Positions 24,565-33,567 of a stretch of DNA of 64,000 bases are shown here, piece by piece. How positions within the stretch are numbered: the stretch's first letter is position 1; each line of letters begins with the position of its first letter. The notes below the pieces were generated by a model. The model was not told the origin of the DNA. It ran no database searches and was given only the letters and a program-made list of their open reading frames with translations. The stretch lies in IMG/VR virus record IMGVR_UViG_3300009034_000018, positions 1 to 64,000 of that record, one strand, 5' to 3'. Position numbers and translations under genes: made by a program. The stretch comes from a virus.

Positions 24565-25483
24565 ATGCCATTTTCCAATTAAATGGTTTGGTTTTATCGG
24601 CACTTTCATATGGAGAGTCATCGCTCGATCTTTGAGCAACCATTCTGGCCTCTAAAGATCTTTGTTCTGGAACATATGGGCGTCTACGTTGACCTGGTTT
24701 CAATTGATAATTATTCTTTTCAGGAGTCCACTTATCGACTTCGAAACGTTTTTGTACATATCCACCCACCCAATTACCATCTTTGTCACGGTATGGGCGA
24801 CTGTACTTGTCCATAATCGACCCGCGCCATATAGCTTCCCAATTAATATTCCAAAGATCATCAACGACAAGACCAAAACCCTTATTACGTTCTATAATGC
24901 TCCATTCTGACGCTGGTTGTCTTGTAAAGGGATCTACACTTTGCATTTGGCCGGGACCATATAATATTACATTTTCCATAGATTTATGTTGAGCGGTTTT
25001 TATCAAATTAAATGCATTGACCACTTTTGATTTTTTAGCATCTCGGCTGGCTAATGATTTAATTTCGCTATTAGATTCTTTTATAATATTATCTATATCA
25101 TGTGCATGCGTTAAAGGAAGATCCATAGTGCGCTCCTGTACATTTGTTTTATCCATTCTAATTATATCTGGTAATTTTGGCCAAATAGAAATAGCTATTT
25201 CTAACTTTTCCTCTTCTGTCAAAAGGCTTTCAAAATAATCCTCCATAGCAGAGGTAACAAATTCTTGATCATCATCTTTTACTAATTCCATCAATTTATT
25301 TTCAACTTCTCTCCTATCTTTCCCTTCTAAGATTTCTTGATCGATCCAATTTTTTAAGTCAGAAGCAGATGCAAACTGTAACTCTGATCTTGGGTCCATT
25401 TCTTCTACGACAAGTCCTTCTGCTGGTAATTCAGTTGGATTTTCTGGCAACAACGGAGCCTCATATAAATTTGTATATGGCAT
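24545..25483 (-). CDS. unrecognised head-region protein, 312 residues in frame 0
   Basis: The start overlaps the previous stop by one base (TAATG). Acidic helical sequence (about 30-160) is followed by an Asp/Trp-containing region, WNINWEAIWRGSIMDKYSRP, and a basic Arg/Pro-rich end. The frame-0 stop lies directly after a ten-A run, and the -1 frame continues into the zinc-ribbon ORF. Position between portal and other structural genes suggests a minor head protein. No family is recognised. Confidence 0.75.
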   Translation of the reverse strand: MPYTNLYEAPLLPENPTELPAEGLVVEEMDPRSELQFASASDLKNWIDQEILEGKDRREVENKLMELVKDDDQEFVTSAMEDYFESLLTEEEKLEIAISIWPKLPDIIRMDKTNVQERTMDLPLTHAHDIDNIIKESNSEIKSLASRDAKKSKVVNAFNLIKTAQHKSMENVILYGPGQMQSVDPFTRQPASEWSIIERNKGFGLVVDDLWNINWEAIWRGSIMDKYSRPYRDKDGNWVGGYVQKRFEVDKWTPEKNNYQLKPGQRRRPYVPEQRSLEARMVAQRSSDDSPYESADKTKPFNWKMASTKKKR

Positions 25484-26154
25484 TATTTCTTCTCTACATT
25501 AGTAATATTATTAAATAAATTATCCAGTGTATTATTCCTTTTCGTTTGACCTCGAACATCTTTCCACGAATCATCTTTTTCCCCTGCAGCAGCATGAATT
25601 TTCTCGGTTACTAATTCACCATCAGTTTTTTCTGGAACACGAGAGAAATCTTTTTCTTTATCAAAAATACTAATATTATTTTTAGGTAGTTTACAATCAC
25701 CGAGACAGCTTTCTCTTTCTTGTATACTTTTTACTGTAGCATCTTTTCTATTATCTACTTCGTGTAGAGATTCAACCATTTGATCCATTCTATCTTGTTT
25801 AAAGGAGTTACGAAGACGATTTATTTTTTCTTTTGATTCTATTGTCTTTTCTTTGTTATCTTTAGATTCTTTTAATTTATTTAGAACATTTGTATCCCAA
25901 ATGCTATTATTTGTTTCAGATCCTAGTTGTTTTGATGGGCCACCGATATCTGTAATTTTTCCCTGACCAGCAGATAAAATAGCATTTCCGAAGCGTGATT
26001 TAACTGCTTCATTGTTATCAAGTTTCTTATGTGGTTTTATTTCTTTTTCAACTTCTTTGTTTGCTTCTTTTTGATTCTCTATTTTTTCTTCATTTGGCGT
26101 TATTGCCTCTTCTAAAAACTTGATTCTTTCCATATCTTGATTTTTTCCTATCAT
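25483..26154 (-). CDS. hydrophilic, probably disordered protein
   Basis: 223 residues after GGAG, almost all polar and charged, with Lys/Glu-rich helical stretches (NQKEANKEVEKEIKPHKKLD) and one Cys pair (ESCLGDCKL). No hydrophobic core is visible. It probably acts as a scaffold-like or internal head protein, on context alone. Confidence 0.65.
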   Translation of the reverse strand: MIGKNQDMERIKFLEEAITPNEEKIENQKEANKEVEKEIKPHKKLDNNEAVKSRFGNAILSAGQGKITDIGGPSKQLGSETNNSIWDTNVLNKLKESKDNKEKTIESKEKINRLRNSFKQDRMDQMVESLHEVDNRKDATVKSIQERESCLGDCKLPKNNISIFDKEKDFSRVPEKTDGELVTEKIHAAAGEKDDSWKDVRGQTKRNNTLDNLFNNITNVEKK

Positions 26155-26169
26155 TGTGCAATCTCCTAA

Positions 26170-26910
26170 TTACTCGGTATCGAGAAAAGCATTAATTATT
26201 TTTGCTTTTAATCCATCTTGTAATAATTCTGTAGTATCTTGTTTATTAAGAACCACCTTTCCAGCAGCTTCTATTAGTTTATCAATCATGTTTGCCTTAT
26301 TCTCTTTCAGCATTTCTTGCATCGTCATTGCTTCTCCCGTTCTCTTTCTATTTAATTTCTTTTTTTGTTTTTGTTCGCGACTTGGACCAAAAATTTCATC
26401 TAAATCATCTGCTTTCCCACTAAGTTCCTCACCATCTTGTTCAACCCCTCTTCCAGTTGTCGGTTGATAGATAAATTCTGCTATGATTTTCTTATCTTTT
26501 CTAGAAGCTTTATTTAACACAAGATTGAACTTAGATTGTATGTCTTCAATAATTTTAGACAAATCTTCATCTGATATTCGTTTTCTAGTTCCATAATATC
26601 TGTCTGGTAGCGTTACTGTTACCTCTTTAACTTCACCTGGAAAGAATTCTTCTTCAACAAAATTATCTGAGAATTCTTCTAGGCGTCTTGGCGGGTATCC
26701 GAAACCCTCAAGAAGACTAAAAATATATTCATAGAGATCTGGTTTGCCTTTTTGTCGCTTATCGGTTTCCGGTCTATCTGTATATATATCTTCTGTCGGC
26801 ATCGGATAATCGTTTTGCTGCCCTAATTCATGTATTCCCCATGTATCACCGATGCCAAGTGACGGTTGATTTTCCATAATACGTTTCTTTCCACTTGGAA
26901 GAATAGGCAT
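26170..26910 (-). CDS. unrecognised head-region protein
   Basis: 246 residues from ATG 26910 after TAGGAG. It has a Pro-rich start, an ordered middle (LYEYIFSLLEGFGYPPRRLE and VKEVTVTLPDRYYGTRKRIS) and an amphipathic helical C-terminus (MIDKLIEAAGKVVLNKQDTT). No motif points to an enzyme. Cotranscribed with the neighbouring structural-type genes. Confidence 0.7.
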   Translation of the reverse strand: MPILPSGKKRIMENQPSLGIGDTWGIHELGQQNDYPMPTEDIYTDRPETDKRQKGKPDLYEYIFSLLEGFGYPPRRLEEFSDNFVEEEFFPGEVKEVTVTLPDRYYGTRKRISDEDLSKIIEDIQSKFNLVLNKASRKDKKIIAEFIYQPTTGRGVEQDGEELSGKADDLDEIFGPSREQKQKKKLNRKRTGEAMTMQEMLKENKANMIDKLIEAAGKVVLNKQDTTELLQDGLKAKIINAFLDTE

Positions 26911-26962
26911 ATTGAATCTCCTAAAGATGCTTATGTTATTAATAACCTATTTTTAATATAGA

Positions 26963-27595
26963 TTATTGTTCTGCAAGCATAGCATCCACATAATCTTCCG
27001 GAAATAACGTTGACCAGTATTTTCTAAGAAAATCTTTTGTTTTCGGATTTAGTTTCGCAATTCTAATAAATTTTGAATTTGCGCTTTTCTTTTTGCCTTT
27101 AGCAAGATCGCCACCATGTTCGGATTCACCAGTCTGGTGTAGTGGCTCAACATCCGTTTGTCCGCTAGTTTCGGCTTCTTTATTATCTGCTTTTCCGCCT
27201 TTTCCATCATCCTTCTTAGGCACATTAACCAATTTGCCCTCAGCTTCTGGTTGACCGCTACTTTCTGCTTCATCGGTTTTTGCAGTTTTTACTTCTTCTG
27301 TTTCGGTTTCAGCTTCTTTTTCTTCTTCTTTTTCTTCTTCTGCCGTTACTTCTTTTTCTTCTTCTTTTTCTTCTACTTCAGCGGTTTTTACTTCTTCTGT
27401 TTCGGTTTCAGCTTCTTTGTCTTTTTCTTCTTCTTTAACTTCTTCTTTAACTTCTTCAACTTCTTTTTCTTCTTTGACTTCTTCTACTTCAGCCGTTTTT
27501 ACAACCTCTTCTTTCTTTTTCAAAACATCCTTCACAAAATCGCTGAAGTTGACACTTTTCAAAGAAATCTTGTCTGTCTGTAATTTAACATCCAT
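26963..27595 (-). CDS. Glu-repeat acidic protein with C-terminal WS-L-P-D motif
   Basis: 210 residues after AAGGAG. Residues 30-110 are almost pure Glu/Lys/Val/Ala repeats with a duplicated ETETEEVKTA block. A Gly/Lys/Asp-rich spacer follows. The last 25 residues, FLRKYWSTLFPEDYVDAMLA, form a distinct helical motif similar to one at the start of the 2H-phosphoesterase-like protein at 33 kb. The acidic tract resembles scaffold or internal head proteins. Downstream, 27596-27722 is AT-rich with nothing recognised. Confidence 0.75.
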   Translation of the reverse strand: MDVKLQTDKISLKSVNFSDFVKDVLKKKEEVVKTAEVEEVKEEKEVEEVKEEVKEEEKDKEAETETEEVKTAEVEEKEEEKEVTAEEEKEEEKEAETETEEVKTAKTDEAESSGQPEAEGKLVNVPKKDDGKGGKADNKEAETSGQTDVEPLHQTGESEHGGDLAKGKKKSANSKFIRIAKLNPKTKDFLRKYWSTLFPEDYVDAMLAEQ

Positions 27596-27722
27596 TCTTG
27601 TAACTCCTTATAATTAGTAAATATTACTTAATCTTAATTTTACTATAATTATTTTCCTAAAAATCCTTTATAATTATTTTCCTTTTTATAACTTGTATTT
27701 ATCTTATTTGTTGTAAATCACA

Positions 27723-28325
27723 TTAAGTCGTCAAATCTTCAATCATACTATTAGCTATTTTCATAATATGTTGTGATAATTTATTGCCACCAGTTTTCTT
27801 TATTACCATAGATACTTTTATAAGTTTTCTTATTTCTTCCATCATATCAAGAGAATAATGTAATATGTTATCATCAATTGTGGAATATGCCGCTATCGCT
27901 GGATCTAATCCGTCTTCAATTTTTTCTCGTAGTTCCGTATTAAATTTTTCTTCTTCTTTCGCAATTATATTTTGCACTTTCTTTTCAGCTAATTTAAAGA
28001 TTTTTGCATTACCTTTTGCATATTTTTCCCAACCACTATTTGGATTATTTATTGATTCAAGATATTCACGATGGCATTCTGTCCATATTTCTTGAGCAGT
28101 CATATTTTTTTTAAGAGATCTTTTTTGTCTATAACAATTTTTCCAGCATCTTCTGTTTCTAATCCAATATCCTTGAATCCCAACATATTGTGCTGTTTTT
28201 ATTTTTATGAGATTAGAGGATATTTTATCCAATTGAGAAGATAATTCAAATTGCTTTTTGTCATCTAAGTAATTTGCTATATTTACCAATTGTTTTATAA
28301 ACTTTCCAAATTTATTTTGTTTCAT
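27723..28325 (-). CDS. helical protein, unrecognised
   Basis: 200 residues after AAGGA. The first 45 residues (KFIKQLVNIANYLDDKKQFE, LDKISSNLIKI) form an amphipathic repeat seen in several virion-type proteins here. Residues 50-80 are very basic with a Trp/Cys segment. The rest is helical. Probably a virion or head-associated protein by similarity of the N-terminal repeat; no named family. Confidence 0.65.
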   Translation of the reverse strand: MKQNKFGKFIKQLVNIANYLDDKKQFELSSQLDKISSNLIKIKTAQYVGIQGYWIRNRRCWKNCYRQKRSLKKNMTAQEIWTECHREYLESINNPNSGWEKYAKGNAKIFKLAEKKVQNIIAKEEEKFNTELREKIEDGLDPAIAAYSTIDDNILHYSLDMMEEIRKLIKVSMVIKKTGGNKLSQHIMKIANSMIEDLTT

Positions 28326-28336
28326 GATTTAATTCC

Positions 28337-28888
28337 TTAGATCCATTGATCATGCGCTTTCCTGTTGCGTCTATTTCTTATTCTTTGTTTATATTCTTTT
28401 CTCCTTGGTGAAAAATTAAATTTTGGTGTAAACTGATCACCTTTAAATTCATATTTTTGCACATTTTCCAATCTAAAAGCTCTTATGCTTTCGATTGTTT
28501 CATCCCAAGTAACAAGAATACGCTTTAAAGTAGTTCTTGCCCAAAAATCTCCGTGAGGTTCTATATCTCTAATAATAAAAGTCCCATTCACGGTTATATA
28601 ATATATTCTAAGAACTTCTCTATTTTCTTTTGCCCATTGAAAAGCCTGAGACAATGTTCTAAACTCAGGGTATTCCTCTGGTTCTATTATTTCTTCTTCT
28701 ACTTCTGTTGGCACTTCTCCTTCTTTTTCTTCTATGGTATCTACCAGATAATCTTCATAAATATCATCTGGCGTAATAGTTTCTAATTCTGTACCAGGTG
28801 CATCTTCTCTTTCTTGAAACGGAAAAACATTATAAAGAGCAAATGGATAGAACATTTGAGCAATTTTTTTTGTGCGTATAACTTTCAT
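28337..28888 (-). CDS. WYL-like domain protein with shared MKVIRTKK leader
   Basis: 183 residues. After the leader MKVIRTKKIAQMF and an acidic Pro/Glu linker, residues about 80-150 follow the WYL pattern: a helix ending in NREVLRIYYITVNGTF, then IRDIEPHGDFWARTTLKRIL and ETIESIRAFRLENVQKYEF. WYL domains bind ligands or nucleic acid in transcription regulators and defence proteins. No helix-turn-helix is present, so DNA binding is not shown. The last 25 residues are strongly basic. Confidence 0.6.
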   Translation of the reverse strand: MKVIRTKKIAQMFYPFALYNVFPFQEREDAPGTELETITPDDIYEDYLVDTIEEKEGEVPTEVEEEIIEPEEYPEFRTLSQAFQWAKENREVLRIYYITVNGTFIIRDIEPHGDFWARTTLKRILVTWDETIESIRAFRLENVQKYEFKGDQFTPKFNFSPRRKEYKQRIRNRRNRKAHDQWI

Positions 28889-29305
28889 TTAACTAAAAAT
28901 ATCCTTAAGACTTATATTAAAATCATCTTCACCAGGATTAAATATAACTATATCTGCGTTATCTTCATAATCTATTTTTACGGCATCACCCACTTTGATG
29001 CCATTTGAACGAAAATAGCCATCATTTGCTTCAATTGCCATTACACAATCTATATCACTACCTATAACAGAACAGGAATTTGGTTTGATTCTGCCTATTT
29101 TAACAATCTTGTTTTCAGAAGATATAAATGCTATATCTAAAGGTAGATAAGTATTTAGGCCCCAAAATTTTAAAATTTGAGGTTCATGAAATTTAAATAA
29201 CATGCCAGCATATCTTGGTAAATCTTTTCTGAACATTAATCCATTTCTTTGCTTGTATGGAGTATCCGCAATTTCAACATATAAAGTTTTTTTATTATTT
29301 GACAT
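28889..29305 (-). CDS. DUF192-family protein
   Basis: 138 residues. It contains the DUF192 signature in order: TPYKQRNGLMFRKDLPRYAG, MLFKFHEPQILKFWGLNTYL, PLDIAFISSENKIVKIGRI and a final GIKVGDAVKI. The fold is a small beta barrel of unknown biochemical role, widespread in bacteria and archaea and occasional in large phages. It has no signal peptide here, unlike many bacterial members. The start overlaps the previous stop by one base. Confidence 0.85.
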   Translation of the reverse strand: MSNNKKTLYVEIADTPYKQRNGLMFRKDLPRYAGMLFKFHEPQILKFWGLNTYLPLDIAFISSENKIVKIGRIKPNSCSVIGSDIDCVMAIEANDGYFRSNGIKVGDAVKIDYEDNADIVIFNPGEDDFNISLKDIFS

Positions 29306-29775
29306 TATAAAATCCTATGTCTAATTCCGTTTCTTTCTAAGTCATATATAAAATTCTCTATTTCATCGTCTTGAACAATAAACAGAACATCATCATTATT
29401 GGAATCTTCTATTGTCGCAGTAGTATCATTGTAATTAGAATATTTATCAAACCATCGTTTCACTTTTTCTGGTGTAGTATCATCTACATAAGTTATTTTT
29501 TCTAAAATCTCCGGTTCTGGGCGCATCATATAAGACTCTTGGACACCAAATCGTTTAATCTGGTCTTCTGTCGCTTCATCTTTTGGCATTCTGCTAATGA
29601 GTATTCCATTAGAAGTAATTTCTACATATTCTTCTAATCGCGAATAGAATCTTATTCTTGTAGCTTCAAACTTTAGCATTTTTTTATAAAACGCATCATA
29701 CCAGAACAATTCGTTTTTAATAGGAACTTTTGCCAGCATTTTTCTTATTGGAGTATATACTAATATCTTTTTCAT
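29305..29775 (-). CDS. unrecognised 156-residue protein
   Basis: An alpha/beta protein starting MKKILVYTPIRKMLAKVPIK, with mixed charged helices and an Asp-rich segment (EDSNNDDVLFIVQDDEIENF). It is packed between the DUF192 gene (one-base overlap) and the receiver-domain gene (three-base gap). No family is recognised. Confidence 0.7.
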   Translation of the reverse strand: MKKILVYTPIRKMLAKVPIKNELFWYDAFYKKMLKFEATRIRFYSRLEEYVEITSNGILISRMPKDEATEDQIKRFGVQESYMMRPEPEILEKITYVDDTTPEKVKRWFDKYSNYNDTTATIEDSNNDDVLFIVQDDEIENFIYDLERNGIRHRIL

Positions 29776-29778
29776 TTA

Positions 29779-30588
29779 TTATTTTATAATATTATTCCAC
29801 CAAGATTTCTCATGGCAACTATGGCTAACTTTAGAAGACTTTTTCTTGTTTGCACTTTCTTCAGCAGATTTTAAATCAACTGATTCATTGTCGTTTTTTC
29901 CAAATGCACAACGATTGTCACCTAATATCATAACTTTTAATATAGACGACCCTTTTTGTGTGATTGCTATGTTATCGCCAATACGATGAATAAAACCTTC
30001 TTCTTCCATATCATCTACATCTTTCAAATCAACAGATAACGGTTTTCTATAAACATTGTTATGAATTTTGTTTTGTTTGCTCTGCCAAATTTTATATAAT
30101 GATTGTGCTGCTTTTTCTCTCCTACTATTTTTACCATGCATAGAAGATAAGTTATCAATTAAAAAATCCAGCATCGACGTTTGGTTTTCTTTAACATCTT
30201 TTGTTTCATCAAATTTTAAGCCAGTAATCTTATATATATTATTTTTGGAATATTTTCTAAGATCAGTAAATTTTATATTAAAAACATTTTTTTTATATTT
30301 GTTTAAATATTTACCAAGAATTCTTTGTCCCCTAGAATCCATCGAGTGTATTATAACTGGTGTTTGTTGTGCAATTTTATCTTGATACATCTCCCATGCA
30401 ACATCTTCGCCATTTTGATTAGGATTGCCGAGATCCCTATCTAAAAAAATTAAATCATATTTTTCTTTTTTTAATTTATCACATGCATCATCGATTTCTG
30501 TTGCAATATGAATATTAGCATCATTAAAAATGTTTTTAAACCATTCTAATCGTTTTATATCATCTTCTAATATAAATATTTTAATCAT
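29779..30588 (-). CDS. receiver-domain protein, cyclic-phosphate-processing type, with C-terminal extension
   Basis: 269 residues. Residues 1-115 form a CheY-like receiver: acidic pocket FILEDD (5-10), phospho-acceptor-like LIFLDRDLG with Asp50, and PVIIHSMDSRG (77-87). The HS-x-(D/N)-x-x-G stretch and the ILEDD-x-x-R start match the 'cyclic-phosphate processing receiver' group rather than classical two-component regulators. The C-terminal part has a possible winged-helix region ending in VMILGDNRCAFGKND. The start overlaps the upstream paralogue's stop by four bases. No sensor kinase is present in the window. Confidence 0.7.
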   Translation of the reverse strand: MIKIFILEDDIKRLEWFKNIFNDANIHIATEIDDACDKLKKEKYDLIFLDRDLGNPNQNGEDVAWEMYQDKIAQQTPVIIHSMDSRGQRILGKYLNKYKKNVFNIKFTDLRKYSKNNIYKITGLKFDETKDVKENQTSMLDFLIDNLSSMHGKNSRREKAAQSLYKIWQSKQNKIHNNVYRKPLSVDLKDVDDMEEEGFIHRIGDNIAITQKGSSILKVMILGDNRCAFGKNDNESVDLKSAEESANKKKSSKVSHSCHEKSWWNNIIK

Positions 30589-31079
30589 AATTGTTTTTTT
30601 CTTGCCTTGAAAGAAACTCTAAAGTGTATTCTCCTTTTTTTATACCTTGCAACGCATCGATAAATTCTTTTCTTTTTTATTTGTTTTTTTCTACTATAAT
30701 TATTATATAATCCAGCCAGGTTATAGATTTCTTCGGCAGAATATTTTTTTAACTCAGTATATATCATCATATATACTTTTTTCTTATATTTAATTAAATG
30801 TCTCAACATTCTTCTTCTTCCTCTTGGATTCTTAGAATGTAATATTATCGGAGTTAATAAGGCCATTTTTTGGTATTTCATTTCTTTTGCCAGATGCTCT
30901 CCATGTTGGTCTTTTTTTTCTAAGTCTCTATCTAAAAAAATTAAGTCAAATCGTCTTTTACTTATATGTCGTATCGCTTCTTCTATGTTGTCAGTGACAA
31001 AGATATAATCATTTTTAAAGGTTTTTCTAAACCATTTAATTCTGTCTTTATTATCTTCTAATATAAAAATTTTAAACAC
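30585..31079 (-). CDS. second receiver-domain protein, cyclic-phosphate-processing type
   Basis: 164 residues from GTG 31079, seven bases after GGAG. It parallels its neighbour: FILEDNKDRIKWFRKTF, DLIFLDRDLEKKDQHGEHLA and PIILHSKNPRGRRRM. The acidic pocket is ED-N, so one Asp is lost compared with the paralogue. The C-terminus is a strongly basic tail (RCVARYKKRRIHFR) instead of the neighbour's extension. Tandem duplication followed by divergence. Confidence 0.7.
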   Translation of the reverse strand: MFKIFILEDNKDRIKWFRKTFKNDYIFVTDNIEEAIRHISKRRFDLIFLDRDLEKKDQHGEHLAKEMKYQKMALLTPIILHSKNPRGRRRMLRHLIKYKKKVYMMIYTELKKYSAEEIYNLAGLYNNYSRKKQIKKKRIYRCVARYKKRRIHFRVSFKARKKQL

Positions 31080-31172
31080 ATCACTCTCCTGGAATAATAT
31101 ATTTCTTATATTTTTAGTTTATTCCTTGTTATGGCCATCTAGAAAGTATATGTCTCTTTTATTTGCCAAAAG

Positions 31173-31862
31173 TCATCTGTCTATTCCTTCCTGCATTTGA
31201 TCATTATTTTGCAAAAAATGACTTTCGGCATGACAATTCTTGCAAAGGACAATATATTTTCTTATTTCATTTAGAATTTTATTTGTTCCATATTTTTGAC
31301 TAATCAAATGATATATAGATTCGTTTTTATTCTCAGTATTTTTATGATGAAAATCTAAACAATAAAATCTATCTTCCCCGCATTTTTCGCATTTTAATTT
31401 TTGTTTATATTTTATGATCCAATTACGTTTTATTTTACTTCTAAATCTATCTTTTAGATTAATTTTATTCTTATGTCTCTTCCTATATTGTTTCGCATTT
31501 TGACGATTTTTCTTTTTATTTGGTTTTTTGAAATGTTTGTTATAATACTTTTTTAATGATATTCGCCTACGTCTTATTTTTTCTTTTTGTATGCATTCTT
31601 CATCCAAACAACATTGAGCTACATATCTTTGATCATATTTGCATTGTTTTTTGCAATGTCGGCAAATTAAACTTTTCACATATCTCTCATGCTGTTTTTC
31701 GTTTTGCCTTTTTTTAATACCGTTTTTATAGCATTGATTAGAACAATATTTTCTATGTTTTGCTGATGATATAAAAGTTTTTTCGCAAAAAAGACATTTT
31801 ACATAGTCAGACGGATCATAAGCAATTTCGGGATCATAAAAATTATTCTCTTTTAATTTCAT
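31173..31862 (-). CDS. free-standing HNH endonuclease
   Basis: 229 residues. Three Cys-rich zinc knuckles in the N-terminal half (CLFCEKTF, CSNQCYKNG, CRHCKKQC) precede a very basic spacer. The HNH core is at about 155-220: CEKCGEDRFYCLDFHHKN and LCKNCHAESH. This is the form of phage homing-type HNH nucleases. It sits alone between AT-rich gaps of about 90 (31080-31172) and 130 bases (31863-31994), where nothing else is seen, as expected for an inserted mobile gene. Confidence 0.85.
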   Translation of the reverse strand: MKLKENNFYDPEIAYDPSDYVKCLFCEKTFISSAKHRKYCSNQCYKNGIKKRQNEKQHERYVKSLICRHCKKQCKYDQRYVAQCCLDEECIQKEKIRRRRISLKKYYNKHFKKPNKKKNRQNAKQYRKRHKNKINLKDRFRSKIKRNWIIKYKQKLKCEKCGEDRFYCLDFHHKNTENKNESIYHLISQKYGTNKILNEIRKYIVLCKNCHAESHFLQNNDQMQEGIDR

Positions 31863-31994
31863 TATACCTCTTCAATATATAATAAGTTTCTTATTATCGT
31901 ATCGGGAAAATTAGACTATTTTTTGTATTAAAAAAGTAATTTTTTTTTCAGATATGTTTTACAATTCAGATAACAAGTCTATTGCCAAATTTCG

Positions 31995-32810
31995 TTATAC
32001 CCATTTGGAAAGTGTGTGCCTGCTTGGATATGGAGAATCATAATTTTTTGACGTCCAGCTAAAGGGTTCGTTTCTCATTTCCCTCCAATAATGCCCTTCG
32101 CCGACTCGCCCATATGGATCATTATAATTATAAAATCCTTGTCTATATCTTCGTTGATGCTTTTTATCTCTTTCTCGCCCAGTCATTTCTTCTGCAATAT
32201 CGGACCATGGATATCTTCTTTCTAATATAGGCAGATCAAGATTAGCCCATGGACCAGAAATACCCCTAGCTGTTTTGATAGGAATGTCGGAAATTCTTTT
32301 ATAACCAAATCTAATAAAATTTAGCATAGATCTAAGATATGCCAATCTTGATATGTTTCTAAATACCCAGTCTAAACCTATTTTGTAATCTGGAACGAGT
32401 AGAATAACATCTATTGAAAATTGGGTATAATCTTTGTTAAGAGATTCTCTAATTGTTTGTGTAACTTTGTTTTCTAGTTCCTCGTTCTCGAAATCAAAAT
32501 TTTTTGTTAAAAACGATGCAAAATTTAATAGATCTTTTATGGTATTTATAAATAATCTAATAGTTATATCGTCCAATGGCGGTTTTTCATAAACCGGTTG
32601 TTCGCTTTCTAATAAATTCAAAAGTTCAACCCACAACTCTTCAAAAATTTTTCCATTATGGATTGTTCTTTTTTTAATACTACCAAGAATATTTCTAATC
32701 GGTAGTTTTATAAATTTTTTATCGTATAGGATAGAACATGTGCCAGAATCAATTAACTTGATACCATGTATGGCAAGTTCTTTAACAAGTATGTCCCATG
32801 TATTTTCCAT
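31995..32810 (-). CDS. unrecognised structural-type protein
   Basis: 271 residues. Mostly helical up to about residue 185 (LEVTQTIRESLNKD-like segments, DVILLVPDYKIGLDWVFRNI), then a Tyr/Arg/Trp/Pro-rich C-terminus (YRQGFYNYNDPYGRVGEGHY). Aromatic, Arg-rich tails of this kind are common in minor virion proteins. No family is recognised. Confidence 0.65.
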   Translation of the reverse strand: MENTWDILVKELAIHGIKLIDSGTCSILYDKKFIKLPIRNILGSIKKRTIHNGKIFEELWVELLNLLESEQPVYEKPPLDDITIRLFINTIKDLLNFASFLTKNFDFENEELENKVTQTIRESLNKDYTQFSIDVILLVPDYKIGLDWVFRNISRLAYLRSMLNFIRFGYKRISDIPIKTARGISGPWANLDLPILERRYPWSDIAEEMTGRERDKKHQRRYRQGFYNYNDPYGRVGEGHYWREMRNEPFSWTSKNYDSPYPSRHTLSKWV

Positions 32811-32817
32811 AATTTGT

Positions 32818-33567
32818 TTATGCTGGCATATGTTCGTATTCTTGTTCCTTCCATCGTTTCCTTTCTTTCTCTCTTTCTTTTTTACTTTTATTCTGATGTA
32901 AATTTATGGGTTCCCCATCCTTATTAAATCCATGAATTTTATATAAATTTACAAATCTTTCGTTTTCTGTTGGCATTAACTCTGCCATTTTTATCTGAGT
33001 GTCAATTTTTGCTTCCCTGATACCAATCGTTATGTGAAAATCATGTCCTTTATCCAAATAAGTTGGTGGCAGATTATATTTCTTTCTTATTTTTTTAATT
33101 TCTGGTACATCTACGGCAACAAACCATACTCTGTTTACCTCATCCCAACTAGCAGGATTTGTAGAATACATTTCCTTTAATCCGAATTCAATCTCTTTCC
33201 CAATTTCATCAATTTTTATATCATCTGTTATTTCTTCGTTAGAAATAGCAGAAATATGAGCGCCTATTTTATCATCACCCTTACCAAAATATGGTGGTTC
33301 TTTTGCATTATCATCTTTATCTATCAACGGAAAAAGTCCATGTATAATACTATCGTTAATATCGATATATACGAAATCATCATCTGTTTGTTTTAGTTTG
33401 CCTTTTAGTTTTTCTTTTTTCAATCTAGCAGCTTCTTTATGTAACGGTCCAAAATCCATATTAGCAAGCATTAATGTAACATGGTCAAATGGTTCAAGTA
33501 AGCTCCAGTGTCTTTTCAAAGATTTTTTGTTTCTTCTTTTTGCTTTTTTGGATTTAAGGACTTTCAT
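32818..33567 (-). CDS. 2H-phosphoesterase-like protein with MKVLKSKK leader
   Basis: 249 residues. Two H-x-(S/T) motifs, GAHISAI (His104) and DFHITIGI (His178), are 74 residues apart, as in the 2H phosphoesterase superfamily, which acts on cyclic and 2'-5' phosphodiester bonds. Between them VWFVAVDVPEIKKI fits the core strand. The N-terminus has the shared MKVLKSKK leader followed by LKRHWSLLEPFDHVTLML, a motif also found at the end of the Glu-repeat protein. Phage 2H enzymes include RNA-repair factors and the anti-CBASS protein Acb1; which of these applies here cannot be told from sequence by eye. Confidence 0.6.
   Translation of the reverse strand: MKVLKSKKAKRRNKKSLKRHWSLLEPFDHVTLMLANMDFGPLHKEAARLKKEKLKGKLKQTDDDFVYIDINDSIIHGLFPLIDKDDNAKEPPYFGKGDDKIGAHISAISNEEITDDIKIDEIGKEIEFGLKEMYSTNPASWDEVNRVWFVAVDVPEIKKIRKKYNLPPTYLDKGHDFHITIGIREAKIDTQIKMAELMPTENERFVNLYKIHGFNKDGEPINLHQNKSKKEREKERKRWKEQEYEHMPA

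Noticed and set aside
27158-27583. Plus-strand Phe-rich ORF
   Set aside because: Mirror of the Glu/Lys repeats in the acidic protein on the minus strand.
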